NCBI GenBank assembly: GCA_018645325.1
Contig: JABGOU010000003.1
Location: 62,001-126,000 of the forward strand
Direction: 5' to 3'
Origin: Desulfobacula sp.
GTDB lineage: Bacteria; Desulfobacterota; Desulfobacteria; Desulfobacterales; Desulfobacteraceae
DNA length: 64,000 nt
Shown here: piece by piece, positions 8,516 through 17,644 of the stretch
Position numbering within the stretch: position 1 is the stretch's first letter
Layout of the letters: the number at the start of each line of letters is the position of its first letter
The notes under the pieces: generated by a model
Databases searched by the model: none
Seen by the model: only the letters and a program-made list of their open reading frames with translations
What the model was told of the DNA's origin: nothing
Program-made: the position numbers and the translations under genes

Positions 8516-10000
8516 ATGAAATCAACCGGTTTTGAAGATATATTTCACGGATTTTCAGAAATATCACCTCTTAAGTTTGAGATGTGGGATGAAAAAGGTG
8601 TTATAGGCTCCTTTGATCATGCAGATCTTAACGGGGTAAGACAATTATTACCTGGAATGGCTGCCCGTGTTTATGCGGCTGAAGAATTTCTGCATGAGGA
8701 AAACCAGGCATCTGCTGTGTTGTTTGGCATTCCCTTGTTTGACGAGGACACAATTGAAGGTGTTCTTCTTGCCTATCTTTTCAAAGGTCGGACAAGCGCC
8801 AATGAAAATAGTCCTGGCCCCGGAGATGTAAAAGTTCTTATGACAAAGATTGCAGACCTGATCGAAGAAAGATGGGAAATGAAAAAGGAATCTGATACAT
8901 TGATCAACGAGCTTGATCAAAATTATGAATCCCTTCATCTGTACTCAAATGTGGCAACCAAGATAAAAACCCTTAATTTTTCAAGCCAGATGATCCTCCA
9001 TCTGCTGAATGAAATTAAAGACAATATCAGAATGGATATGGCATTCTCCATCATGCCTGATCGGCCGGACTACTCTGAAATTGTCTGCAAACAGAATATT
9101 ACCATAAAAGATAAGCAGGGATTTGTAACTTCACTGCTTAAAACGGTTGAAATAAACAATAAAGACCTTGATGAAGGATATTATATTGTAAACAATTCAG
9201 CTGACAGCAAATTATTTTCACCCATGCATAAAGAACCCTTTCGGTTTCTTGCTGTAAAGATCTTGAATAACGACATCTTTTATGGGTGGCTTGGCATTTT
9301 TTCCTTTGATATGGACGAAATTATTAAGCGCAGTGAACTTCGCCTTTTGATGTCCATTGCAGAACAGATCGGTGTTGTTATTGCCAATACAGACCTGTAC
9401 CATGATCTTGAAGATTTTGGTATCAATATCGTAAAATCACTTATCGTAACCATTGAAGCCAAGGACGTTTATACGGGTGGTCACTCTGAACGTGTACACC
9501 ATCTGAGTATGCTCATAGCAGAAGAGTTAGGGCTTAGCGAGAAAGATAAAAAAGTTTTAAACTGGTCTGCCCTGCTGCATGATGTGGGTAAAATAGGCAT
9601 CCCGGAAGCCATACTAAACAAGCCTGCAAAACTGGACAACAAAGAATATAATTCCATTAAAGGTCACCCTGTAAAAGGAGCTGAAATCATAACACCTCTT
9701 GACTATCTTGCAGATTCTATTCCAGGGATTTTCCATCATCATGAGGCCTATGACGGCTCAGGATATCCTACAGGTCTCAAAGGCGAAGAAATCCCTTTGT
9801 TTTCAAGGATTATTTCCGTGGCAGACACTTTTGACGCCATTACATCTGACCGTGCCTATCGAAAGGGTGCCTCCTTTGAAAAGGGGCTTGCAATCATAAA
9901 TGAAGTCTCGGGAACCCAGCTGGACCCGAACATGGTTAAGGTTTTTAACAGTGTTTACGAAAAAGCCAAAACAATACTTTTTAACGAGGACTTAAAATAA
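8516..10000 (+). CDS. GAF-like/HD-GYP cyclic di-GMP phosphodiesterase
   Basis: 494 residues. The N-terminal half (about 1-110) looks like a small-ligand sensor module, and a GAF-like domain spans about 150-295. The C-terminal HD-GYP domain (about 310-480) has the full metal and catalytic set: the HD pair at about residues 355-356 (LLHDVGKIGIPE) and HHHEAYDGSGYP at about 406-417. This family hydrolyses cyclic di-GMP, so an active enzyme is expected. It ends one base before the STAS gene and sits upstream of a secretion ATPase with a remnant MshEN (cyclic di-GMP-binding) domain, which suggests local signalling to that machine. Confidence 0.92.
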   Translation: MKSTGFEDIFHGFSEISPLKFEMWDEKGVIGSFDHADLNGVRQLLPGMAARVYAAEEFLHEENQASAVLFGIPLFDEDTIEGVLLAYLFKGRTSANENSPGPGDVKVLMTKIADLIEERWEMKKESDTLINELDQNYESLHLYSNVATKIKTLNFSSQMILHLLNEIKDNIRMDMAFSIMPDRPDYSEIVCKQNITIKDKQGFVTSLLKTVEINNKDLDEGYYIVNNSADSKLFSPMHKEPFRFLAVKILNNDIFYGWLGIFSFDMDEIIKRSELRLLMSIAEQIGVVIANTDLYHDLEDFGINIVKSLIVTIEAKDVYTGGHSERVHHLSMLIAEELGLSEKDKKVLNWSALLHDVGKIGIPEAILNKPAKLDNKEYNSIKGHPVKGAEIITPLDYLADSIPGIFHHHEAYDGSGYPTGLKGEEIPLFSRIISVADTFDAITSDRAYRKGASFEKGLAIINEVSGTQLDPNMVKVFNSVYEKAKTILFNEDLK

Positions 10001-10001
10001 T

Positions 10002-10346
10002 ATGGAGCCAAGTGTTTCCATTAAAGATATTACCATTAAAAATATTAATGGTAAAACAGTTCTCGGTCCTGTTACCTCCCTGACACATAAAAATTGTGAG
10101 CAGCTGGAGCGGTTTTTTAAGAATCTTTTGACCAAGGGGGTTGTGGATATTGTAATTGACATGAAATCCGTGCCCCTGCTTGACAGCTGTGCACTTGAAC
10201 TTCTGGTGGAAATGAAGAATCAGTTGAAAAAAAAGGGCAGTGACCTGATTATTTCGGATATGAATGATGTGTGCACAGATATACTGGTGTGCGTTAAACT
10301 GATCAACGAGTTCAAAATTATCTCAACAAAAAAATCAAGGCTATGA
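10002..10346 (+). CDS. STAS-domain protein (anti-sigma factor antagonist-like)
   Basis: 114 residues. The single STAS fold shows VDIVIDMKSVPLLDSCALELL, where the serine after the conserved aspartate (DS in PLLDSC) is the usual phosphorylation position of SpoIIAA-like antagonists. No kinase or phosphatase partner is encoded next to it. It starts one base after the HD-GYP stop. Its TGA overlaps the first ATG of the gspE frame (ATGA at 10343-10346), so translation of the secretion ATPase is coupled to it. Confidence 0.85.
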   Translation: MEPSVSIKDITIKNINGKTVLGPVTSLTHKNCEQLERFFKNLLTKGVVDIVIDMKSVPLLDSCALELLVEMKNQLKKKGSDLIISDMNDVCTDILVCVKLINEFKIISTKKSRL

Positions 10347-10510
10347 GCCCTAAAAATATGCCAAAAAGAATCATGCTTGGGGAAATTTTAGTTCGAAAAA
10401 AAAAATTAACCCCGGAAAAGCTTTTTGAACTTCTTGAGGTTCAATCCCAGACAGCCCAGAGTCTGGGTACCTTCTTATCAAGCAGAAGATCATTACAGAA
10501 GAGGAATTAA
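10343..10510 (+). pseudogene. gspE: N-terminal fragment of GspE (MshEN half-domain), cut off by a frameshift
   Basis: The ATG overlapping the STAS stop opens 55 codons that read as the start of a GspE/PilB/MshE ATPase (MLGEILVRKKKLTPEKLFEL, then AQSLGTF) and then run out of frame to TAA at 10508-10510. From 10474 the next frame continues the same domain (LIKQKIITEEELNHALSEQL). One missing base near 10471-10476 (TTC then CTT read as TTCTT) explains the break. There is no long homopolymer at the site and no classical slippery heptamer. It may be a real deletion or a sequencing error. Confidence 0.8.
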
Positions 10511-10563
10511 ACCATGCCTTAAGCGAACAGCTGGGCATTTCCCATATATCCCTGAGAAAAGGA

Positions 10564-12051
10564 ATGGTTGATCCGGCAATCGTTGATATCCTTCCAAAGG
10601 AAAAGGCCATCCAGATGAATGTGATCCCAATGTTCCGGGTGAACAATGTTCTGACGGTTGCCACAAGCGATCCCCATGATTTTTTCAAGCAGGATAAAAT
10701 TGCCGAGATAACAAAGTTTCATATCCAGCAGGTTTCCTGTACCCGCAGTGATATCAATAAAGCCATTGAAGAATGTTATCAGGGGCAGATCAGTATTGAT
10801 GACGTCATCTCCAGCGTTGACGAAGGCGACCTTTCCTTTGTTGAAGAATCTTCCGAGGCCACGGTTAGTGAAATTGCAAAAATGGCCGAGGGAAGCCCCG
10901 TTGTAAATTTGACCAACCTGATCCTTCTCAAGGCAATTCGTAAAGAATCAAGCGATATTCACATAGAACCCCAGCAGGACAATTTCATGGTCAGGGCCAG
11001 GGTGGACGGCATCCTCTATGAACTGATGACCCATGGAATGGAACGGCATTCCGCTGTTGTGTCAAGGCTCAAGGTCATGGCAAACCTGGATATTTCAGAG
11101 AGGCGAATGCCCCAGGACGGCAGAATCCAGGTCACGGTAGACGGCAGGCTTATTGATTTAAGGTTTTCATCCTTGCCTGGCTATTACGGCGAAAAAGTGG
11201 TCCTGAGAATCCTGGACCGGAGTAAATCAGTACTGGATATAAACAGGCTGGGGTTTGCCCCCCCTTTGCTGACCCTTTTCAAGGAACTGCTTAGAAGGCC
11301 CTATGGCCTGATTATTGTCTGCGGTCCAACGGGAAGCGGTAAGACAACCACACTTTATGCTGCTGTAAACCTTCTTAATACCATTGAAAAAAATATAGTT
11401 GCCATTGAGGATCCCGTTGAATACCAGATCCACGGCATCACCCAGGTCCCGGTGAAAGCAGCCATAGGCCTTACCTTTGCCAGAATTTTAAGGCATGTCC
11501 TTAGACAGGACCCGGATATCGTCCTTGTGGGAGAGATCCGGGACAGAGAAACTGCAAAAATTGCCATTGAAGCATCATTGACAGGCCGTCTTGTTCTTTC
11601 CACCCTGCACACAAATGACAGCCCGAGCACGATCACGCGGCTGCTTGAAATGGGGATTGAGCCCTACCTGATTTCATCCTCCCTGCTTGCATCCATTGGA
11701 CAGCGACTGGCACGGGCCATCTGTCCGAACTGTCAAACAGATTTTTATCCGCCAAAGCAAGTTATAAAAGAACTGGGATTTGATAAAGAGAAAAATCTTA
11801 AACTGATTCATGGACGGGGGTGTACTTCATGTTTTGACTCAGGGTTCAAGGGTCGCCTGGGTATCCACGAAATGCTGGTCAATGAACCAGGCCTTCAAAA
11901 ACTCATCCTGAATAATCCAACCATTGACAAATTAAAGGAATACCTTGAAAAAAAAGACTTTAAAACCATGCAGCAGGATGGTTATAAAAAAGTTCTTGAG
12001 GGATTAACCACCATTGAAGAAGTTCAGATGCTGACCGTGGGAGAAGAGTAA
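10564..12051 (+). CDS. gspE: Type II secretion/type IV pilus assembly ATPase GspE
   Basis: 495 residues from the first ATG in frame; without the upstream frameshift the protein would be about 569. It is the cytosolic hexameric motor that drives pseudopilus assembly. The N1/N2 region is followed by Walker A GPTGSGKT (about residue 254), the Asp box, and Walker B ILVGEIRDRETA-type residues (VLVGEIRD). A four-cysteine zinc site follows (CPNC at about 389, CTSC at about 420). The frame is open upstream to 10474 and encodes the second half of an MshEN domain, but has no good start there. AAAGGA lies too close to the 10564 ATG to be ideal. The next gene, gspF, begins 6 bases after the stop. Confidence 0.9.
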   Translation: MVDPAIVDILPKEKAIQMNVIPMFRVNNVLTVATSDPHDFFKQDKIAEITKFHIQQVSCTRSDINKAIEECYQGQISIDDVISSVDEGDLSFVEESSEATVSEIAKMAEGSPVVNLTNLILLKAIRKESSDIHIEPQQDNFMVRARVDGILYELMTHGMERHSAVVSRLKVMANLDISERRMPQDGRIQVTVDGRLIDLRFSSLPGYYGEKVVLRILDRSKSVLDINRLGFAPPLLTLFKELLRRPYGLIIVCGPTGSGKTTTLYAAVNLLNTIEKNIVAIEDPVEYQIHGITQVPVKAAIGLTFARILRHVLRQDPDIVLVGEIRDRETAKIAIEASLTGRLVLSTLHTNDSPSTITRLLEMGIEPYLISSSLLASIGQRLARAICPNCQTDFYPPKQVIKELGFDKEKNLKLIHGRGCTSCFDSGFKGRLGIHEMLVNEPGLQKLILNNPTIDKLKEYLEKKDFKTMQQDGYKKVLEGLTTIEEVQMLTVGEE

Positions 12052-12057
12052 AGGCTT

Positions 12058-13170
12058 ATGTCCATCTCTGTCCAATCCAAAGCCGTACCAGGGTCTGGGA
12101 TTAAAAAGAAAAAATCTTTCAGTTTCTCCCGTCCTTCCGTTAAACAAAAGGAATTGTTTTTTTTCCTTACCCAGCTTTCATTGATGCTGGATGTAGGCAT
12201 TTCTCTCAGCCGTGCCATTGAAACCATTAACGGCCAGACCACCAATGATTATTTCAAAGGGGTCCTGGAAGCAATGGTAAAGGATATTGAGGAGGGGCAC
12301 CAGCTGTCTGCCGCCATGAGCCGGCACCCTACCGTGTTTAAAAGTGTTTATGTCAATATGATCCGATCAGGAGAGACGGGCGGATTCCTTCCAAAGGTAA
12401 TTGACAGCATAATTGAAATGCTGGAAAAACAACAGGCCATCAGGTCCCGTCTTAGAAGCGCAACTGCCTATCCTCTGGTTCTCTGCGTCCTGGCCATTGT
12501 GGTAACAATTTTTGTCCTCATTGGCATTCTGCCTAAATTCATGGTGTTCTTTGAAGGCAAGTATCATATTTTGCCGCCGACAACAAGGGTGATGATGGGC
12601 TTAAGTGTTTTTCTGCGATCCTATTGGTGGGTGTGTATCTTAGGAGCTGTCGGGCTTGGAGCAGGGGGCAGGGTTTACCTGTCATCAAAATTTTTTACCA
12701 GCCATAAAGACTGGATAAGTATTAATGTTAAATTGTTTTCAAAATTGTTCAATAATATTTATACGGGTTTTTTTCTGCGAAGCCTTGGAACCATGCTTGA
12801 TAACGGTGTCCCCCTGGCTGAAGCCATTTCCATTGCCGGTAACACCATTGAAAATTCATATTATAAAGCCTATGTGGAAAATATCCGCATCAATATTGAA
12901 GAAGGCGGTCATTTTTCAACGGGGTTTGCTTTAAACAAGAATATCCATGAATCTGTAAAACAGATGATCGCCGTGGGAGAGGATGTGGGGAAAATGCCCG
13001 AGGTCATGCTCAAATTATCCCATTTATATGAAAGAGAAACCGAAGACAGCCTTAATCAGATAGCTTCCATGATTGAACCCGCTGCCCTGGTTATTATGGG
13101 AGTTGTTGTGTTTATTATCGTATCCTCCATTATTCTTCCCATGTTCCGCCTTGCCGGGGCCATGGCATGA
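12058..13170 (+). CDS. gspF: Type II secretion/type IV pilus inner-membrane platform protein GspF
   Basis: 370 residues with the two repeated cytosolic GspF domains (about 35-160 and 235-360) and three hydrophobic segments (about 137-165, 195-215, 335-360). The signatures SRAIETINGQ, RSGETGGFLP, AEAISIAGNT and VGEDVGKMPEV are typical. It anchors the ATPase and feeds pseudopilins into the growing fibre. It begins 6 bases after gspE with AAAGGC upstream of the ATG. An intergenic stretch of about 100 bases follows before the major pseudopilin. Confidence 0.92.
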   Translation: MSISVQSKAVPGSGIKKKKSFSFSRPSVKQKELFFFLTQLSLMLDVGISLSRAIETINGQTTNDYFKGVLEAMVKDIEEGHQLSAAMSRHPTVFKSVYVNMIRSGETGGFLPKVIDSIIEMLEKQQAIRSRLRSATAYPLVLCVLAIVVTIFVLIGILPKFMVFFEGKYHILPPTTRVMMGLSVFLRSYWWVCILGAVGLGAGGRVYLSSKFFTSHKDWISINVKLFSKLFNNIYTGFFLRSLGTMLDNGVPLAEAISIAGNTIENSYYKAYVENIRINIEEGGHFSTGFALNKNIHESVKQMIAVGEDVGKMPEVMLKLSHLYERETEDSLNQIASMIEPAALVIMGVVVFIIVSSIILPMFRLAGAMA

Positions 13171-13284
13171 TTTTTTTTAAAGAAAATACATTTTTCCCTT
13201 GAAATTTTTATTTTAATGGTGCAAGAATACCCTCAGCATTAGAAAATCCATAAAAATTAGCTTAAATTATTCATGGAGGAACAC

Positions 13285-13830
13285 GTGATCAATCAAAAAA
13301 AAGCTCAGAGGAGAAAATTGGGAAATAAGGGATTCACCTTGATTGAAATTTTGATTGTGGTTATGGTGTTGGGTATTTTAGCCATGGTGATTGTGCCGCA
13401 GATTACAGTTTCTACACAGGATGCAAAGGAAAGCACTTTACAGACCAACATCGTGGCCTTGCGAAATGCCATTGAATTGTACTATCATCAGCACAACAAT
13501 GTTTATCCGGGGTTCAATGCAGTTACCGGGGCAGCATCTACGACTGATGCGCTTTCTGCAACAGCCTTTGTTGCGCAGTTGGTAAAATTTACCGGCCCCA
13601 CTGGGATACCATACGAAACTAAGGCCTTGGCCTTGGCTGCTGGAGCAGCATATGGCCCCTATATTAAAAGCGATTTGCCGACCAATCCTTTTAATAGTTT
13701 GAATACGGTGGTATGTGATTTTGATGAAGCATCTCTTGCTGTAAAAGCATCAAGCGGTACAGCTGGCTGGAAATTCTATCCCGTTACTGGAATTCTTGTG
13801 GCCAATGACGGTGCCCATGACACTTTGTAA
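13285..13830 (+). CDS. gspG: Major pseudopilin, GspG-like
   Basis: I choose the GTG at 13285, because GGAGG lies 5-9 bases before it and the ATG at 13273 would contain that ribosome site. The protein is 181 residues. A short basic leader ends at Gly, followed by FTLIEILIVVMVLGILAMVI. This is the prepilin peptidase recognition site and membrane helix with the conserved Glu at mature position 5. A short alpha/beta pilin body follows with the YYHQHNNVYPG segment seen in GspG-like proteins. It is the first of four consecutive prepilins and the probable shaft subunit. Confidence 0.88.
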   Translation: MINQKKAQRRKLGNKGFTLIEILIVVMVLGILAMVIVPQITVSTQDAKESTLQTNIVALRNAIELYYHQHNNVYPGFNAVTGAASTTDALSATAFVAQLVKFTGPTGIPYETKALALAAGAAYGPYIKSDLPTNPFNSLNTVVCDFDEASLAVKASSGTAGWKFYPVTGILVANDGAHDTL

Positions 13831-13846
13831 CAGCAATTAATTTTTA

Positions 13847-14383
13847 ATGGCAGGGGGTTCATTAAACCGGAACGGGTTTACCCTTATTGAGATCCTCATT
13901 ATTGTCATGATACTGGGGATCATTGCCATGGCAGGAATGCCGGTTTTATCTTCAGTTCTTGGCGACAGCAAACTTTCATCTGCAGGAAGGATAATGGTCG
14001 CAGGTATTGAATACACAGCAAATCTAAGCATCAAGTATAAGCGTCCATTCCAGTTTGAGGCCGATGTCAACACCAATTCCTTTCAAATTAAAGACTTGGC
14101 ACCATACCCGGATAATACATCTGGGACCGTCCGGTTGAATAATTTACCGCCCGTGAACGATAGCGATATTATTTTTAACACCTTGTCTGGAAGCTGGTAT
14201 GTTGTCAACTTTGAAACTACGGGCAATTTTGACGGGGTTTCCATTGATTCAGGCCCTGCTGCCTTGACATTTTATCCCGACGGGCATTCCACTTATATTG
14301 ACAGCCTGTATGTCTTAAGTTTTGGGCAACTTTCAAATACGATTACCATAAACGGGATCAGCGGGAGAATATCCGTTGAATAA
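13847..14383 (+). CDS. gspH: Minor pseudopilin, GspH/FimT-like
   Basis: 178 residues. The prepilin leader ends NRNG, followed by FTLIEILIIVMILGIIAMAG (cleavage after Gly, Glu5 present). The body is beta-rich, as in GspH. It starts 16 bases after the gspG-like stop and overlaps the next gene by 8 bases. It is assigned as GspH by order and by the hydrophobic helix; the body has no diagnostic motif. Confidence 0.8.
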   Translation: MAGGSLNRNGFTLIEILIIVMILGIIAMAGMPVLSSVLGDSKLSSAGRIMVAGIEYTANLSIKYKRPFQFEADVNTNSFQIKDLAPYPDNTSGTVRLNNLPPVNDSDIIFNTLSGSWYVVNFETTGNFDGVSIDSGPAALTFYPDGHSTYIDSLYVLSFGQLSNTITINGISGRISVE

Positions 14384-14783
14384 AGGGCATTTAAATTCAT
14401 ATGGGTTTACCTTGTTTGAAATTATCATTGCCCTGTTTATTATTTCCATTGCTGTTGTTCCCATGATGAAAAGCTTTGGTCCGGCAATGAAGGCAGGGGC
14501 CTTTGTGGAAAAAACGGCAGTTCTGACAAATCAGGCCAGGGCAACCATGGAGCGCATGCTGGTACTTGATTTTGACACTTTGAAATTAAAAGTTGATGAT
14601 TCACAACCCCTTTCCGGTAATGCTGTTTTTGGAGATACACAAGAAACCTTTGCCTTTGAAGGCGGTTCCTATTCTCCTGATATAACCATAATTGATTCTT
14701 CCGGAGATGCTTCAAAGACCTTATTGACACTGACCGTGGCAATAGACGGTATCAGCGTTTCCACACTAAAGGCAGAATATTGA
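14376..14783 (+). CDS. gspI: Minor pseudopilin, GspI-like
   Basis: 135 residues from a TTG start that overlaps the previous gene by 8 bases. The prepilin site is SYG followed by FTLFEIIIALFIISIAVVPM, with Glu5 present. It is short, as GspI proteins usually are. GspI, J and K normally form the tip complex with the major pilin below. Here the next gene is GspJ-like and a large K-like protein closes the operon. Confidence 0.78.
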   Translation: MNKGHLNSYGFTLFEIIIALFIISIAVVPMMKSFGPAMKAGAFVEKTAVLTNQARATMERMLVLDFDTLKLKVDDSQPLSGNAVFGDTQETFAFEGGSYSPDITIIDSSGDASKTLLTLTVAIDGISVSTLKAEY

Positions 14784-15418
14784 ACCCTCTGAAAAATAAA
14801 ACAGGATTCACCCTTTTTGAGGTTATCGTGGCGGTAACCATTCTGGGGATCATCATGATATCCTTTCAACAGGTTCTGGGGCAGTCTCTTTCAACCCATA
14901 AAGATACCTTGGAAAAACTTGAACAGATCTCCCATGCACGATTTGCCATGGAACGTATTGCTTTTTTGATAAGGCAAACAGGGTTTATTGAATCTCCGGT
15001 ACAGGGGGAAGGGCCTATAGAGACTCTGGTAATTGAGGAAAGAAGCATGGATGCCTATAACAATGTGACACAGGCTTTTGTTCCCGACGGGGTTATAGAT
15101 GCAGATAAAGACAGCAACACGCTTGTGAATGATGATACCACAAATGATCCCGTTGATAAGATTTCTTTCAGCCTGGACAAAACAGATCCGGACAATTGGA
15201 AGCTTGTGGAAGTTTTGCCTGACTACAGCACTGCCGTTGCATCTGATTTCATGACCCAGAGAATCCTGTGCGAAAACGTAAGTGTATTTCAGGTTACAAG
15301 GGGAAGTGATGCTGCAAAACAGCAGAACCTGGTTAAAATCAAGCTTGAACTGGGTGACAACACCAATCAAGTATCCCTTACAACAAGGGCCATTGCCGGA
15401 AAAATGCTTATATTATGA
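14780..15418 (+). CDS. gspJ: Minor pseudopilin, GspJ-like
   Basis: 212 residues from a TTG at 14780 that overlaps the GspI-like stop by 4 bases. The leader ends KTG, followed by FTLFEVIVAVTILGIIMISF; Glu5 is present. The body, with a helix rich in Arg/Met (ARFAMERIAFLIRQTGF) then beta strands, fits GspJ/PulJ. The stop overlaps the PilM-like start (ATGATG), so the run is translationally coupled. Confidence 0.8.
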   Translation: MNPLKNKTGFTLFEVIVAVTILGIIMISFQQVLGQSLSTHKDTLEKLEQISHARFAMERIAFLIRQTGFIESPVQGEGPIETLVIEERSMDAYNNVTQAFVPDGVIDADKDSNTLVNDDTTNDPVDKISFSLDKTDPDNWKLVEVLPDYSTAVASDFMTQRILCENVSVFQVTRGSDAAKQQNLVKIKLELGDNTNQVSLTTRAIAGKMLIL

Positions 15419-16506
15419 TGCTGACAAAAAAATATCCCATTGCCTTTGATATCGGATTCCATGATATTCATGTACTCCAGCTTGAAAAAAGACGGGGTAA
15501 ATTCAAAATACAGTCAATGTTCCATCAAAGATTGGAAAGTGATTTAACGGATATCAAACAAAGCAGCCAGGATCTTTTAAATGCTTTGAAAATTATAAAA
15601 CAAAAGGGCCGGTTCAAAGGTAACAGGGCAGTTATTCACATCCCGGCCCACAAGGTGTTTTCATTTCCCATTGAGTTTGTGTTAAAAAATGATGAAACAA
15701 TGGAGGGTGCTATTATTCGGGAGGTTGAACAGAATCTGCCCTACCCAATTGAAGAGGCGGTTATTGATTACCCTTCCATGACAAAATCAACACCCAAAAA
15801 ACCTCAAAAGGTAATTATTGTTTCCGTCCATAGAAGCGATATTGAAGAACTTCTAACTGTTTTTAAAAAGGCGGGATTCAGGGCAGATGCCCTGGACTTC
15901 AGGCCTATTTCCTCCATGCGCCTTCATAAATATCTTTCCCAGATTTCTGATGATCCTTCTGTTATATGTTATGTTGGCCGTAAAGCGTCCAGTGTTCAGA
16001 TTTTTAATAGAGACCGGATCCTGGCAATGAACAAATTTTCATGGGGTCTTGAGCGGGTTATTGATAAATTGAATACCAATCTCGGATTCAAGGAAACAGA
16101 TGACAATGCCATGGACCTTCTTTTGCAGCACGGGATAAACTTAAGTGTTGCCGGAGAATCAAACAGGCCTTCCCAAGGTTCCAGTGACGACAATATCGGT
16201 TCGATTGTTGCCAGGATTATAACCCCGACTATTGAAGAACTGGTATTTGAGTTTCACAAAATCCTTGGATATATAAGGAATAAAGAGGGGATTCACAAAA
16301 TCAAGGATATCTCTTTTTACGGTGCTGCAACCAAGGTCACAGGCCTTGATTACTATATTCAAAACCGGATGAACATTCCTGCAAAAACCATCAATATACT
16401 GGATCAGATTAATATTCAACCCAACCTTGCAAAAAAGGTTTCAAATGACATCACACCATTTGCCGCAGCTCTTGGCCTTGCCATGAGGGAGATTTCATGG
16501 CTCTAA
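15415..16506 (+). CDS. pilM: PilM/GspL cytoplasmic-domain protein
   Basis: 363 residues, an actin-like ATPase fold of the PilM/GspL type. An N-terminal AFDIGFHDIHVLQLEK corresponds to the phosphate-1 loop of FtsA/PilM, and a second subdomain follows (VVIVSVHRSDIEELLTVFK). No membrane segment is seen. Type II systems normally have GspL with this domain fused to a membrane part. Here it is separate from PilN, as in type IV pilus systems. It overlaps both neighbours and presumably links the ATPase to the inner-membrane PilN/PilO ring. Confidence 0.82.
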   Translation: MMLTKKYPIAFDIGFHDIHVLQLEKRRGKFKIQSMFHQRLESDLTDIKQSSQDLLNALKIIKQKGRFKGNRAVIHIPAHKVFSFPIEFVLKNDETMEGAIIREVEQNLPYPIEEAVIDYPSMTKSTPKKPQKVIIVSVHRSDIEELLTVFKKAGFRADALDFRPISSMRLHKYLSQISDDPSVICYVGRKASSVQIFNRDRILAMNKFSWGLERVIDKLNTNLGFKETDDNAMDLLLQHGINLSVAGESNRPSQGSSDDNIGSIVARIITPTIEELVFEFHKILGYIRNKEGIHKIKDISFYGAATKVTGLDYYIQNRMNIPAKTINILDQINIQPNLAKKVSNDITPFAAALGLAMREISWL

Positions 16507-17096
16507 GACAGATCAACATGATTCCTGGCAATATTCTGGCAAGAGCCGCTCTTGCCAGGCATTTATTGTTCTGGGGTAAAGGTCTTGTGGTTATCATTCT
16601 TTTATTTTCAATGTTTTATATTGCCCAGGTCAACCAGTTTTCGCGTCAGAAGAAAGTCATGCATTCAGATGATTCAATAAAGGTGAAGATTGTAAATAAA
16701 ATTGGTCAGGCTGAGAAGGAATCAAATGAAATCAATATTCTGATGCAGGATCTGAAACTGAAAGGCGGATTGCTTGCCACCCTGACAAGTCAACAGTCAT
16801 ATTATGATATCCTTGCTGTTTTTGCAGCAACCTTTAATGATGCCACATGGATTAACCATCTTTCCATTGAGAGGGGAAATAAGGAAGACAAAGACAGTTC
16901 AAACCTTATGGTTGATGGATTTTCTAAGACCCACAACAGCCTTGGGGTATTTTTAGAATCCCTTTCAGCTAATTCCAGGATAAAGGACCTTGTTCTTGTC
17001 TATGCAAAAAAACAGGAACAAAAATCCATGGACAAGGATCTTTCAAATCTTATTAGATTTCAATTGACTTGTTCCATTATAGGGGAATCATCATAA
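16497..17096 (+). CDS. pilN: PilN-like inner-membrane assembly protein
   Basis: 199 residues. The N-terminus begins LRQINMIPGN, the short conserved motif by which PilN contacts PilM. A single membrane helix follows (about 24-46), then a coiled coil and a small ferredoxin-like periplasmic domain. It overlaps the PilM-like gene by 10 bases. Its TAA shares one base with the ATG of the next gene. Confidence 0.8.
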   Translation: MALRQINMIPGNILARAALARHLLFWGKGLVVIILLFSMFYIAQVNQFSRQKKVMHSDDSIKVKIVNKIGQAEKESNEINILMQDLKLKGGLLATLTSQQSYYDILAVFAATFNDATWINHLSIERGNKEDKDSSNLMVDGFSKTHNSLGVFLESLSANSRIKDLVLVYAKKQEQKSMDKDLSNLIRFQLTCSIIGESS

Positions 17097-17617
17097 TGAA
17101 TATGAGAGCTGTTGATATTGCCTGTATTATTGTTTTGTTTCTTGCTGTGGGGGCAGGGGGGGTCTTTATTCAACAGAATTTTTCGCAAAATTCCTCATAT
17201 ATAAAACTTGAAAAAGAACAATTATTGATTCAGAAAAATAATATGAATATAGCTATTGCAAAACTTGAACAGCATAAGTCTCAATTCAAGGAAAAAGAAG
17301 GCCGGGTTCTTGACCTGAACAAGAGGGTTCCAAAAACGCCCATGATGGGTGAGCTTTTAAGCAGGCTTCATGCCCTGGTAAAAAAAAGGGATATAACCCT
17401 TATTGATTTTAACCACAAACCTGCCCAGAAATTCGAAAGCTATAAAATCATCCCCGTACAGATTAGTGTGGCCGGTGATTTTTTAAATATTTACAGATTG
17501 ATCCATGATCTTGAAACTTTGAACCGGGTTTTTATTTTTGAAAAGGTCATGATAAAAAGAGATGAAGAAAAAAATCTGTGCCAGGCAATGTTGCTGGCCA
17601 GTGTATTTCAGCAGTAA
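17096..17617 (+). CDS. pilO: PilO/GspM-like inner-membrane assembly protein
   Basis: I choose the ATG at 17096, which shares a base with the previous stop and has AGGGGA upstream; a longer frame from TTG 17069 has no ribosome site. The protein has 173 residues: a membrane helix (about 7-27), a coiled coil (about 38-75) and a periplasmic ferredoxin-like domain with KRDITLIDFN and a beta-alpha repeat. This layout is typical of PilO/GspM, which pairs with PilN. Confidence 0.78.
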   Translation: MNMRAVDIACIIVLFLAVGAGGVFIQQNFSQNSSYIKLEKEQLLIQKNNMNIAIAKLEQHKSQFKEKEGRVLDLNKRVPKTPMMGELLSRLHALVKKRDITLIDFNHKPAQKFESYKIIPVQISVAGDFLNIYRLIHDLETLNRVFIFEKVMIKRDEEKNLCQAMLLASVFQQ

Positions 17618-17644
17618 TGGAAAAAAGGGGGTAGAAAAAGCCCG

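Noticed and set aside
10460-10485. Programmed frameshift in gspE
   Set aside because: The site (GGTACCTTCTTATC) has no slippery heptamer and no evident downstream pseudoknot; a one-base loss explains it better.
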